From Bacteroidota bacterium (lineage in GTDB: Bacteria; Bacteroidota; Bacteroidia; Chitinophagales; Chitinophagaceae): a stretch of DNA of 34,456 nucleotides. The stretch is from NCBI GenBank assembly GCA_023391895.1, contig JAEWAC010000382.1, positions 1-34,456 on the forward strand. Reading direction: 5' to 3'. Numbering within the stretch: position 1 is the first letter of the stretch; every line of letters starts with the position of its first letter. Positions 25,809 through 33,624 of this stretch are shown in pieces. Made by a program: the position numbers and the translations under genes. The notes below the pieces were generated by a model. The model was not told the DNA's origin, did no database searches, and was given only the letters and a program-made list of their open reading frames with translations.

Positions 25809-27299
25809 ATGAAAAAATTATTTTTAATTACCCTAGTCTTATTTCTTGATATTTCACTTTATGCACAAAGCCGAACGGAGTTTAAGCCTGTAGATCAACC
25901 GGATGCAGACGGGCGCGTAATCAGAGGACGGGAAGGCACACACCATTGGCAACCCTACATGAAAAATGCAGACTTAAGCGATTATCATCATGCACCTATT
26001 GAAGCGGTAGAACAATTTAAAGATTTGAAGTATGGCATACGGATTCATTGGGGTATCTATTCAATTGTCCATGGCCGTGAATCCTGGGTGTTGAAGCAAC
26101 CGCGGGATACGGCTTCACTGGCCTACCAGGGTTTTTATCATGATTTGTATAAGAGTTGGTATCCTTCAGCCTTCGATGCTAATGCATGGACAGAAATGAT
26201 GGTTAAAAACGGGTTTAAGTTTTTTGTCTTTACAACGAAACATCATGATGGATTTTCGATGTATGATACCAAAACAGTCATCACTGAACGATTCAAATTT
26301 TTTGGCAATGATGCTGGTGTCATCGAGCACAGTAACTTGCACTATAGCATCATGGAAACCCCTTTTAAAAGGGATGTTACTGCTGAGCTGGTAAAAGCCG
26401 GCCGGGAAAAAGGACTAAAAATAGGCTTATACTTTTCTCACCCGGATTGGTATGATGCCAATTTTCGTTTTGATGAATGGAATCTGAACCTGGATAAAAC
26501 GTATTCTCCTCAAAAGAATGCAGCAGAATGGGTGCGGTTCCAGAAAAGGCACAAAGATCAGATTGCGGAACTGCTCACCAATTACGGAAAGATTGATATG
26601 CTTTCATTTGACATGTTCCTTCCCGAATTCGCCTGGACTCATATGCAGGACGTAGCCAGAATGAGCCGGAATTTGCAACCAGAATGTATGCTGCGCTGGA
26701 GGGGAATAGGCAATTACGGCGATTATCAAACTCCTGAGAATTATATACCTGGTGATGAAAGTCAGGGAACTATGCCTTGGCAGGTAATTCATACGCTCAG
26801 TACCAGAAAGACATTTGCATACGAGCCAGATGAAAAATATATACGCGGAGGGGATTGGATTGTCTCTAAATTAATCGATATTGTTTCCAAAGGAGGTAAT
26901 CTGCAAGTAGGGGTTGGTCCTGACTTAAATGGCAACTGGCACCCAAAAGTATTAGAATCGTTAGATTATGCCGGCAAATGGCTGGATGTTAACGGGGAAG
27001 CTATTTTCGAAACACGTCCCTGTAAAATAACCCGTGAAGGAAAAGTGTACTACACCAGAAATAAAAATAATACTACAACTTATGCGGTTGTTGAAAACTG
27101 GCCCGGTGCTTCATTGTTTGTTGCCCATGTAAAACCTCCACGCAACTCTAAAGTTTATCTATTGGGCTATGATCAACCATTGAATTGGAAGCAAGCTAAA
27201 AAGGGAATTACTATACAGCTTCCTGAAGATCTGCAAATAAAAAGCAAGAGACCTTGTGAACAAGCCTTTGCTTTTAAGATTTCTGGATCCCAATTATAA
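25809..27299 (+). CDS. Second GH29-like exo-glycosidase, Sec-type signal
   Basis: The 496-residue protein begins with a clear Sec signal peptide (1 to about 20, ending L-Y-A-Q). Motifs parallel the first GH29 gene: Y-G-I-R-I-H-W-G-I-Y-S, K-H-H-D-G-F-S-M-Y-D-T-K, S-I-M-E-T-P-F-K-R-D-V, Y-F-S-H-P-D-W-Y-D-A and M-L-S-F-D-M with Asp268 at the nucleophile position. R-G-I-G-N-Y-G-D-Y, G-G-N-L-Q-V-G-V-G-P and N-G-E-A-I-F-E-T-R-P follow. It too has E-S-W after the H-W-G strand instead of G-E-W-Y. The two are clearly paralogues with different export signals. It stands alone between two intergenic regions, so it may be its own transcription unit. Probably periplasmic, removing a terminal alpha-linked fucose-like or galactose-like residue; exact linkage unknown. 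Confidence 0.85.
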   Translation: MKKLFLITLVLFLDISLYAQSRTEFKPVDQPDADGRVIRGREGTHHWQPYMKNADLSDYHHAPIEAVEQFKDLKYGIRIHWGIYSIVHGRESWVLKQPRDTASLAYQGFYHDLYKSWYPSAFDANAWTEMMVKNGFKFFVFTTKHHDGFSMYDTKTVITERFKFFGNDAGVIEHSNLHYSIMETPFKRDVTAELVKAGREKGLKIGLYFSHPDWYDANFRFDEWNLNLDKTYSPQKNAAEWVRFQKRHKDQIAELLTNYGKIDMLSFDMFLPEFAWTHMQDVARMSRNLQPECMLRWRGIGNYGDYQTPENYIPGDESQGTMPWQVIHTLSTRKTFAYEPDEKYIRGGDWIVSKLIDIVSKGGNLQVGVGPDLNGNWHPKVLESLDYAGKWLDVNGEAIFETRPCKITREGKVYYTRNKNNTTTYAVVENWPGASLFVAHVKPPRNSKVYLLGYDQPLNWKQAKKGITIQLPEDLQIKSKRPCEQAFAFKISGSQL

Positions 27300-27672
27300 G
27301 ACATGCTGTCTCAATAAGCATCATTAGGTTGCTTAAGGCTGGCCGCAAACCTATAAAATGCACTATCGGTGGTGAAGAAGCTGTTGAAGGAAAACCTCAG
27401 CACATGAAAAGACCATAAGCTGTCAGTCTCCAACATCCCGGAAAGCGCACGAATGGCACCAAGGAAGTTATATACCTGGTCAATAAGAATCGGGCTCGAA
27501 GGATAGATCCTCTTTCAGGTCCTTGAAGTTGTACCCCTTCTCCAGATTTAGCGCTATGTTAAAATCTGTGAGCATTAGGGTAATATGTGGTAATAAAAAC
27601 TAACGTAAATATGGGTACTTGCACACCAGCTTAAGGTCAATATTTGTTTTCATGAGTGATTAAATTTAAAAC
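27300..27672 (+). other. Intergenic region before hydrolase operon, with unassigned minus-strand frame
   Basis: On the minus strand, 27514 down to 27311 is a 67-codon open frame without a normal start (it reads I-D-Q-V-Y-N-F-L-G-A-I-R-A-L-S near its beginning). In a neighbouring frame upstream is a piece with G-Y-N-F-K-D-L-K-E-D. Together they could be a frameshifted remnant. I do not recognise the family. Copy B of the dispersed repeat (27556-27623) lies at its upstream edge. Confidence 0.35.
27556..27623 (+). repeat. Dispersed 68-bp repeat, copy B (before hydrolase operon)
   Basis: It begins ATGTTAAAATCTGTGAGC, contains TAATAAAAACTAACG and ends TACTTGCA. It matches copies A and C at about 76-77% of positions without any gap, same orientation. 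It ends 49 bp before the first possible start of the hydrolase gene. Confidence 0.75.
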
Positions 27673-30108
27673 ATGAGGAGAATTTTCACGTTCATCTTGT
27701 TTTTGAAGGCGTCCGAGGTTCGGAGGGCCGCCAAATTGGTATGCAAAAAGATAAGCATGCATCCGGATGTCGCATTTTATCGGAGTTTAGCCTTCCTTCC
27801 ATTCCTTGTAAGCCTTGTTTTTTATAGTTCAGCACAGTCTTCCGTTTCTATTCCTTTTCAGAGCAGTCCCTGGGTGGAGCAGGGAGATCTTTCCGCTTTG
27901 ATGGTAGAAAAAGTAAATAACTTTCTGACTGAGGAAACAGCTCGTATGAAACAAGCAAGAAAAGATTTATGGAAGCCAGACTTTACAAATGCAGCAGTAT
28001 TTAATAATTCAATAGCCTTTCAGCGAGCATTGCTGCAGCAGCGTTTGGGGGTAGTGGATATCCGGGTCGCTTCGAGTCTGGAGTACGTGACAAATAATGA
28101 GCTAAAACCCTTGCTCATAGAAACCGAAGCTTGTAAAATCTATGCGGTTCGCTGGAAGGTACTTGAAAATCTGTCTGCCGAAGGACTTCTGCTGCAGCCG
28201 AAAGGTAAAGTGCAGGCACGGGTGGTACTCCTTCCGGATGCGGACGTAAATCCTGAGGTCCTTGCCGGTTTGGAAAAAGCGGAGGGCTCCGGCTTTGACG
28301 TGGCAAGACAACTTGCTGCAGCCGGGTGGGAGGTACTTATTCCTGCTCTGGTAAATCGAAAAGATACTTTTTCGGGTAGTTCCTCTCTTGGGCGTTATAC
28401 CAATTTGCCCCACCGGGAATGGATCTACCGGCAAGCATATGAAGTGGGGCGACATGTTATCGGGTACGAACTCCAAAAAGTGTTTGCTGCTATTGATTGG
28501 TTCGAATTACGGAATAAGAAAGAAGGCAGTCACACACAGGTTGGTGTAGCCGGTTATGGTGAGGGGGGCTTGCTGGCACTCTATGCAACGGCTCTTGATT
28601 CGCGTATCTCCTCAACCCTGGTCAGTGGGTATTTCAATGCCCGGGAAAAAATGTGGAAAGAACCTATTTATCGCAATGTAGCCGGACTGTTAAAATACTT
28701 TGGTGATGCAGAACTTGCCATGATGGCCTGGCCCCGCACCCTTGTTGTTGAGCACTCAAAAGTGATTGAAGTAACAGGCCCACCTGCTGTCTCTAAAGGG
28801 CGGTCGGGCGCGGCACCAGGATGCCTTAGCACGCCTGAGTTTACTGCAGCCAAAGAGGAATGGAATCGGGCAAAAGAAATGCTTCCAAAAAGCACGGTCC
28901 ATCTTCGTTGGTGTGCGAATGAAAATTCAGCTTTACAAGCTCCATTCTCCGCAACTGCGCTTAGCGCTTTTGCTTCTGGACTTAAAGCAAAGTGGTCTGC
29001 AAAAGCCCCGCGGTCTTCAACAGACCTGTCCCGGCTATCAGGCTGGATCGACGCTGAAAAAAGGCAGGAGCGAACCGTGCGTGATATGGAGCAGAAGGTA
29101 CAGCAGGTTCTACTCTTAGCAGAACGAACCCGGAACAATTCATTTTGGGGGGCACTGAGGGGGGATACGGCGGCACAGCAACCCGTCAAGGCAGCATTAC
29201 GCGAACGTTTTTGGAACCAGATCGGGCAGCTGCCAGTCCCGACAATGCCCATCAATCCCAAAGCTCGTTTCCTGGAAAAGACAAAAAAATGGACCAGCTA
29301 TGAAGTAACACTAGATGTGTGGCCAGGAGTCTTTGCCTGGGGTATTCTGCTCGTGCCAAACGATCTGAAGCCGGGTGAGAAACGTCCTGTGGTAGTTTGC
29401 CAGCACGGTCTGGAGGGGGTTCCTATGGACGTCGTGACTTCGGATCCGCAAGCACCCCAATACCAGACGTATAAAGGTTTTGCTGCTCAGTTGGCAGACC
29501 GTGGCTATATTACTTTTGCACCTTACAATTTGTACCGCGGCAAAGATAAATTCCGGGTGTTGCAGCGTAAGGCCAATCCTCTGGGACTCACCCTGTTTTC
29601 CGTAATGATTGGCCAGCATCAGCGGATTGTTGAATGGCTCAAACAAATCTCCTTTGTAGACCCTCAAAAAATTGCTTTTTATGGATTATCTTATGGAGGT
29701 AAATCCGCGATGCGGATACCCGCTGTGGTACAAGACTATTGTCTCTCTATTTGTTCCGGCGACTTCAACGAGTGGGTGCTCAAATGTGCCACCACGAATT
29801 ATAGTTTTAGTTACCTGTTCACCGGAGAGTACGATATGCAGGAATGGGACCTGGGACATACATTCAATTATGCCGAAATGGCGGCGCTCATAGCCCCTCG
29901 TCCATTTATGGTGGAACGGGGACGTAATGATGGTGTTGCCGCTGATGAATGGGTGGCCTACGAGTATGCCAAGGTCAGTAGGCACTATGATTTACTAGGA
30001 TTGCCGGAAGCCACGGAAATCGAATATTTCGTTGGTCCTCACACCATTAACGGAATTGCCAGCTTTAAATTTCTTGACCGGAATTTGAAAAAGAAACTCA
30101 CCTATTAA
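27673..30108 (+). CDS. Secreted tandem alpha/beta-hydrolase (acetyl xylan esterase/dienelactone hydrolase type)
   Basis: The protein has 811 residues from ATG 27673. ATG 27757 (residue 29) is the likelier start because it directly precedes a Sec signal ending S-S-A-Q. There are two hydrolase-like halves. The first (about 150-360) has the elbow G-Y-G-E-G-G, with Glu297 where the nucleophile Ser would be, so it is probably inactive. The second (about 530-811) has V-V-V-C-Q-H-G (oxyanion region), Y-G-L-S-Y-G-G with Ser673 as nucleophile, R-N-D-G-V for the acid strand and P-H-T-I-N-G with the likely catalytic His. Related large Bacteroidota proteins are annotated as acetyl xylan esterase-like or dienelactone hydrolase; removal of an ester group from the imported glycan is plausible. 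It leads the module that follows 27 bp downstream. Confidence 0.8.
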   Translation: MRRIFTFILFLKASEVRRAAKLVCKKISMHPDVAFYRSLAFLPFLVSLVFYSSAQSSVSIPFQSSPWVEQGDLSALMVEKVNNFLTEETARMKQARKDLWKPDFTNAAVFNNSIAFQRALLQQRLGVVDIRVASSLEYVTNNELKPLLIETEACKIYAVRWKVLENLSAEGLLLQPKGKVQARVVLLPDADVNPEVLAGLEKAEGSGFDVARQLAAAGWEVLIPALVNRKDTFSGSSSLGRYTNLPHREWIYRQAYEVGRHVIGYELQKVFAAIDWFELRNKKEGSHTQVGVAGYGEGGLLALYATALDSRISSTLVSGYFNAREKMWKEPIYRNVAGLLKYFGDAELAMMAWPRTLVVEHSKVIEVTGPPAVSKGRSGAAPGCLSTPEFTAAKEEWNRAKEMLPKSTVHLRWCANENSALQAPFSATALSAFASGLKAKWSAKAPRSSTDLSRLSGWIDAEKRQERTVRDMEQKVQQVLLLAERTRNNSFWGALRGDTAAQQPVKAALRERFWNQIGQLPVPTMPINPKARFLEKTKKWTSYEVTLDVWPGVFAWGILLVPNDLKPGEKRPVVVCQHGLEGVPMDVVTSDPQAPQYQTYKGFAAQLADRGYITFAPYNLYRGKDKFRVLQRKANPLGLTLFSVMIGQHQRIVEWLKQISFVDPQKIAFYGLSYGGKSAMRIPAVVQDYCLSICSGDFNEWVLKCATTNYSFSYLFTGEYDMQEWDLGHTFNYAEMAALIAPRPFMVERGRNDGVAADEWVAYEYAKVSRHYDLLGLPEATEIEYFVGPHTINGIASFKFLDRNLKKKLTY

Positions 30109-30135
30109 AAGCCCGCCATAATTGCTAAAAAGCTC

Positions 30136-30870
30136 ATGAAACCTATTGTCCAGATCTCCTTGGATCTTACTGATATCGATGAGGCGCTCCAGACCGCTGC
30201 CTTAGCCATACGCGCCGGCGTTGACTGGCTGGAAGCCGGAACGCCCTTAATCCTTGCAGAGGGCCTCCGTGGAGTTCAGGAACTGCGCAAGGCTTTCCCG
30301 GAAGTACCCATTGTGGCGGATCTTAAAACGATGGATGGAGGATACCTGGAAGCAGAGATGATGGCCAAGGCCGGCGCTTCCCATGTGGTGGTTATGGCCA
30401 GGGCACATGAAGAAACAGTGAAATGTGTTGTCCGGGCCGGGCTGGATTTTGGTGTTAAAGTGATGGGAGATAACTTAGGCTGCCTTGATATGGTGGCATC
30501 AGCGCAATGGCTGGAAGCGTTGGGTTGTGATTATGTCATTCATCATATCGGTTATGACGAGCGCAGGGGCATTGCAGCTCAGGGCAAACCAATGCCCAGT
30601 CCCCTGGACCAACTCAGCGAAGTTGTGAAAGCTGTCCGGGTTCCGGTACAGGCAGTCGGTGGCTTATCCCTGGAACAAGCCATCAGGTGTCCTGAGTATG
30701 GAGCACCCCTGGTCGTACTGGGCGCACCGCTTACGATAGATGCCGACGCATTTAAAACAGCCGATGGCGATCTGGAGGCATCGCTACGACTGATTTGCGC
30801 TAGAATACATGCTTATGGCGAGGGCCTTCCACTACCATACAAAGTAAATAAGCTATTCGCTGATCAATGA
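30136..30870 (+). CDS. HUMPS-family TIM barrel (hexulose-6-P synthase / ketogulonate-6-P decarboxylase type)
   Basis: The 244-residue protein belongs to the orotidine-5'-phosphate decarboxylase suprafamily. The family motif D-x-K-x-x-D is D-L-K-T-M-D at 62-67 (Asp62, Lys64, Asp67). Glu33 in W-L-E-A-G-T-P-L-I and His136 in V-I-H-H-I-G-Y-D also fall at the positions used in E. coli KGPDC (UlaD). The phosphate end reads V-G-G-L (174-177) and L-G-A-P-L-T (195-200); the Arg that UlaD has in G-R-S-I is absent. Members either decarboxylate a 3-keto sugar-acid phosphate or run an aldol reaction with formaldehyde. Its stop overlaps the dehydrogenase start by 4 nt. A decarboxylase or lyase step after oxidation by the neighbouring dehydrogenase is my inference. 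Confidence 0.82.
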   Translation: MKPIVQISLDLTDIDEALQTAALAIRAGVDWLEAGTPLILAEGLRGVQELRKAFPEVPIVADLKTMDGGYLEAEMMAKAGASHVVVMARAHEETVKCVVRAGLDFGVKVMGDNLGCLDMVASAQWLEALGCDYVIHHIGYDERRGIAAQGKPMPSPLDQLSEVVKAVRVPVQAVGGLSLEQAIRCPEYGAPLVVLGAPLTIDADAFKTADGDLEASLRLICARIHAYGEGLPLPYKVNKLFADQ

Positions 30871-31910
30871 ATATGAAAAAAAGTATAACATCTGCGGCAG
30901 TTGTTAACTATTCCTCCCTAAAAGGCTCCGTAGAAATCAGGGAACTACCTATGCCTGCGATCGGGGAAGATGATGTGTTACTCGAAGTGGCCCATGTGGG
31001 CGTTTGCGGGAGTGATCTCCACCAGTGGACTGCAGATCATAGCTGGGTCGTTAATTACCCTGTTGTTCTGGGACATGAATTCAGCGGACAGATACTGGAA
31101 ATAGGAAAACGGGTACAGGGCTGGAAACCCGGAGATCGGGTGGTCAGTGAAACGGCAGCGGTTATAAATGCCAGTAGTCCCTTATCCCGCCAGGGTTTAT
31201 ATAATTTAGATCCAGACCGCAAGGGCTTTGGTTATGGCGTCCATGGCGCCATGACACGGTATGTAAAGGTTCCTGCCCGCTGTCTTCATCGCATACCGGA
31301 TCATCTTCCATTTGAACATGCCTGTCTCACCGAGCCATGCTGCGTCGCGTACAATGCGGTGGTGGCCAATTCCCGGATCAAGCCGGGAGACCGGGTAATC
31401 GTTTTAGGGCCGGGAACCATTGGTATCCTTTGTGCAGCGATGTCAAGGTTATGTGGTGCAGTAGTGGCTATAGTGGGTTTAGAGGGAGACCGGAAACGGT
31501 TGCAAGTTGCTCAACAATATGGTTGTGAAGTCATTGTAGGTGATGCCTCCGCCTGGGCGAGAAGTGGCGACGGCTTGGGAGCTGATTGGGTAATTGACTC
31601 GGCAGGTATTAGTCACACCTTGAAACTTGCGCTCGAACTGGTCCGCCCTATGGGTCAGATTACAAAAGTAGGATGGGGTCCGCAACCCCTTGGCTTTTCT
31701 CTTGATCTCCTTGTTCAGAAAAATATTACCCTTCAGGGAAGCTTCAGTCACAACTGGCCTATTTGGGAAAAAGTGATTTCCTTATTGGCCAGCGGAAAGC
31801 TAAATGTTCAGCCTATCATTGGAGGCATCTGGCCTATTACCCAGTGGCAGGAGGCGTTTGAGAAAATGTATTCCGGTGAAGTGGTGAAAAGCATTCTTAA
31901 ACCCGTTTGA
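30867..31910 (+). CDS. Medium-chain (zinc) dehydrogenase lacking the structural-zinc cysteines
   Basis: The 347-residue MDR protein has catalytic-zinc residues Cys47 (G-V-C-G-S-D), His70 and Glu71 (G-H-E-F) and Glu156 (T-E-P-C). The Rossmann motif is G-P-G-T-I-G (181-186), and the C-terminus is ordinary. The structural-zinc lobe normally has four Cys spaced C-x2-C-x2-C-x7-C; here those positions are Asn101, Ser104, Ser107 and Asp115, while the surroundings (G-x-Y-N-L and R-K-G-F-G-Y-G) are kept. It should oxidise a secondary alcohol of a sugar or sugar acid with NAD(P), like sorbitol, threonate or idonate dehydrogenases. It overlaps the HUMPS gene by 4 nt and is followed almost immediately by an SDR gene, in one operon. 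ATG 30873 is an alternative start. Confidence 0.88.
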   Translation: MNMKKSITSAAVVNYSSLKGSVEIRELPMPAIGEDDVLLEVAHVGVCGSDLHQWTADHSWVVNYPVVLGHEFSGQILEIGKRVQGWKPGDRVVSETAAVINASSPLSRQGLYNLDPDRKGFGYGVHGAMTRYVKVPARCLHRIPDHLPFEHACLTEPCCVAYNAVVANSRIKPGDRVIVLGPGTIGILCAAMSRLCGAVVAIVGLEGDRKRLQVAQQYGCEVIVGDASAWARSGDGLGADWVIDSAGISHTLKLALELVRPMGQITKVGWGPQPLGFSLDLLVQKNITLQGSFSHNWPIWEKVISLLASGKLNVQPIIGGIWPITQWQEAFEKMYSGEVVKSILKPV

Positions 31911-31912
31911 AT

Positions 31913-32716
31913 ATGCAGCTTCGAGATAAAGTGATCCTTATCACCGGCAGTACAACAGGCATTGGTAAGGCCATTGCTATTCGTTGTGTAACAGAAGGCG
32001 CCCGCGTGGTTATCCACGGATTGGAAGAAGTGTGGGGCCAACAGGTGGTCGAAGAACTAGGCAAAGACAAAGCAGTAATGCACATTGGTGATATCAGCAA
32101 TAATGGATGCCCTTCCCGCCTGGTCGAACTGGCTGTTACCTCTTTTGGCAAGCTTGATGCCGTGGTCAATAATGCCGCCATGGTCGTCTCCTCCAATATC
32201 CTTTCTACCGATAAGGCCTTTCTCCAAAGGGTATTAGAAGTAAACACAATAGCCCCGTTTGAATTAATAAAGGCTGCTTTGCCGCAGTTGTCCCTGCGAA
32301 GCGGTAGTGTTTTAAACATCGGATCGGTAAACGCCTGGTGCGGGGAAGAGAATTTATTTGCTTACAGTGTCTCGAAAGGAGCTTTAATGACGATGACCCG
32401 CAACTTGGGAGACAGTTTATACCGGCTATGGGGGGTACGTGTCAACCAGATCAACCCGGGCTGGGTGCTTACGGAAAAGGAAATAGAACGAAAAAAAGAG
32501 CAGGGGTTGCCAGATGACTGGTATGCTGCTCTCCCTTCCCTGTACGCGCCTATAGGAAGGATCCTGAAGCCTTCAGAAATTGCTGCAGCCGCTGTTTATT
32601 GGCTGGCCGATGAAAGTGGTCCCATAAGCGGGCAGGTGATCGATTTGGAACAGTACCCACTAATAGGAAGGAATCCTCCGAAGCATATAGATGAAAATAA
32701 AACAACCGTGATGTAA
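31913..32716 (+). CDS. Short-chain dehydrogenase/reductase (second copy in locus)
   Basis: From ATG 31913, two bases after the previous stop, the protein is 267 residues. A TTG at 31907 would add two but overlaps the preceding gene. Motifs: T-G-S-T-T-G-I-G (11-18), N-N-A-A (86-89), Ser138, Tyr151 and Lys155 (Y-S-V-S-K), and V-N-Q-I-N-P-G-W (about 177-184). W-V-L-T-E-K-E follows, then the usual G-x-x-x-x-P-S-E-I-A and a short extension beyond the common C-terminus. Probably an NAD(P)-dependent sugar or sugar-acid oxidoreductase. Its last base is the first base of the next start (TAATG), so the two are translationally coupled. It is clearly distinct from the first SDR. Confidence 0.87.
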   Translation: MQLRDKVILITGSTTGIGKAIAIRCVTEGARVVIHGLEEVWGQQVVEELGKDKAVMHIGDISNNGCPSRLVELAVTSFGKLDAVVNNAAMVVSSNILSTDKAFLQRVLEVNTIAPFELIKAALPQLSLRSGSVLNIGSVNAWCGEENLFAYSVSKGALMTMTRNLGDSLYRLWGVRVNQINPGWVLTEKEIERKKEQGLPDDWYAALPSLYAPIGRILKPSEIAAAAVYWLADESGPISGQVIDLEQYPLIGRNPPKHIDENKTTVM

Positions 32717-33600
32717 TGCCTAAGTTAGCTGCATTTCCAAAAGCATTCATGCATGCCTTATGCAAGGATGGTAGTATGACGATCTCTGAATGGATAGAAC
32801 TGGCGGCACCACTTGATATAGATGGTCTGGAATGGTACGCCGGATTCCTGGACATGCGGGTGGAGAAAAACTGGCTGAAATTTCGCAGACAGGTTGAAGA
32901 TTATGGAAAGCAAATACCGATGATGTGCTGTTCGCCTGATTTTACCCATCCTATAGCGGCGTTCAGACTTAAGGAAATTGAAAAACAAAAAAAGTGGATT
33001 GACATGACCTCCGTTTTGGGAGGCTCTTATTGTCGTGTGCTTTCCGGGCAAAGAAGGCCGGAACTTTCCCTTGATGAAGGCATCAAGTTGGCGGTAGACT
33101 GCATCTACGCCTGTTTACCCTATGCGCAGGAAAGAAATATTACCCTTATACTGGAGAATCATTATAAGGATGATTTCTGGGAATACCCGGAGTTCGCTCA
33201 AAAAATGGAAGTTTTCTGTAAGCTTGTTGATCGAATTGATCATCCATTTTTTGGCGTGAACTATGATCCGAGCAATACTTATCTGGCAGGGGAAAGCCCA
33301 ATGGAACTTCTCCGACGTGTGTCTCATAGGGTAGTTACCATGCATGCAAGTGATCGGTATCTCAAAGAAGGAACACTTGAAGATCTTCAAAAAGAGGAGG
33401 AAGGCGTAGCTGGTTATGCTAAAAGACTCTGTCATGGAGAGATTGGCAAAGGGTTGAATGACTATGATGCCATTTTTTCAGAATTGAAAAGAGTAAGATT
33501 TGATGGCTGGATAAGCATTGAAGATGGTATTGAGGGCATGGACCAGCTTAGAAGAAGTATTTCATTTTTAAGAAATAAGATTCGTTGTTATTGGAAATAG
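32716..33600 (+). CDS. Sugar phosphate isomerase/epimerase-like TIM barrel (xylose isomerase-like)
   Basis: The 294-residue protein is of the AP-endonuclease-2/xylose-isomerase-like fold. Likely metal ligands appear in the expected order: Glu147 (L-I-L-E-N-H), Asp184 (N-Y-D-P-S-N), His210 (T-M-H-A-S-D) and Glu269 (S-I-E-D-G). G-L-E-W near residue 37-40 and G-E-I-G-K-G-L-N-D-Y are also family-like. Members epimerise or isomerise ketoses, act on inosose or hydroxypyruvate, or decarboxylate 3-oxo acids, so the reaction cannot be read from the fold. Next to a HUMPS enzyme it recalls the ulaD-ulaE pairing, where UlaE is a fold relative, but no sugar kinase or PTS accompanies it. It shares one base with the preceding SDR gene. 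Confidence 0.82.
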   Translation: MPKLAAFPKAFMHALCKDGSMTISEWIELAAPLDIDGLEWYAGFLDMRVEKNWLKFRRQVEDYGKQIPMMCCSPDFTHPIAAFRLKEIEKQKKWIDMTSVLGGSYCRVLSGQRRPELSLDEGIKLAVDCIYACLPYAQERNITLILENHYKDDFWEYPEFAQKMEVFCKLVDRIDHPFFGVNYDPSNTYLAGESPMELLRRVSHRVVTMHASDRYLKEGTLEDLQKEEEGVAGYAKRLCHGEIGKGLNDYDAIFSELKRVRFDGWISIEDGIEGMDQLRRSISFLRNKIRCYWK

Positions 33601-33624
33601 TAATAAAAATCTATCTAATAAAAA

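Noticed and set aside
28668..29261. 197-codon open frame on the minus strand
   Set aside because: It lies wholly inside the tandem hydrolase gene, has no recognisable motif and a Ser/Ala/Arg-rich composition typical of antisense shadow frames.
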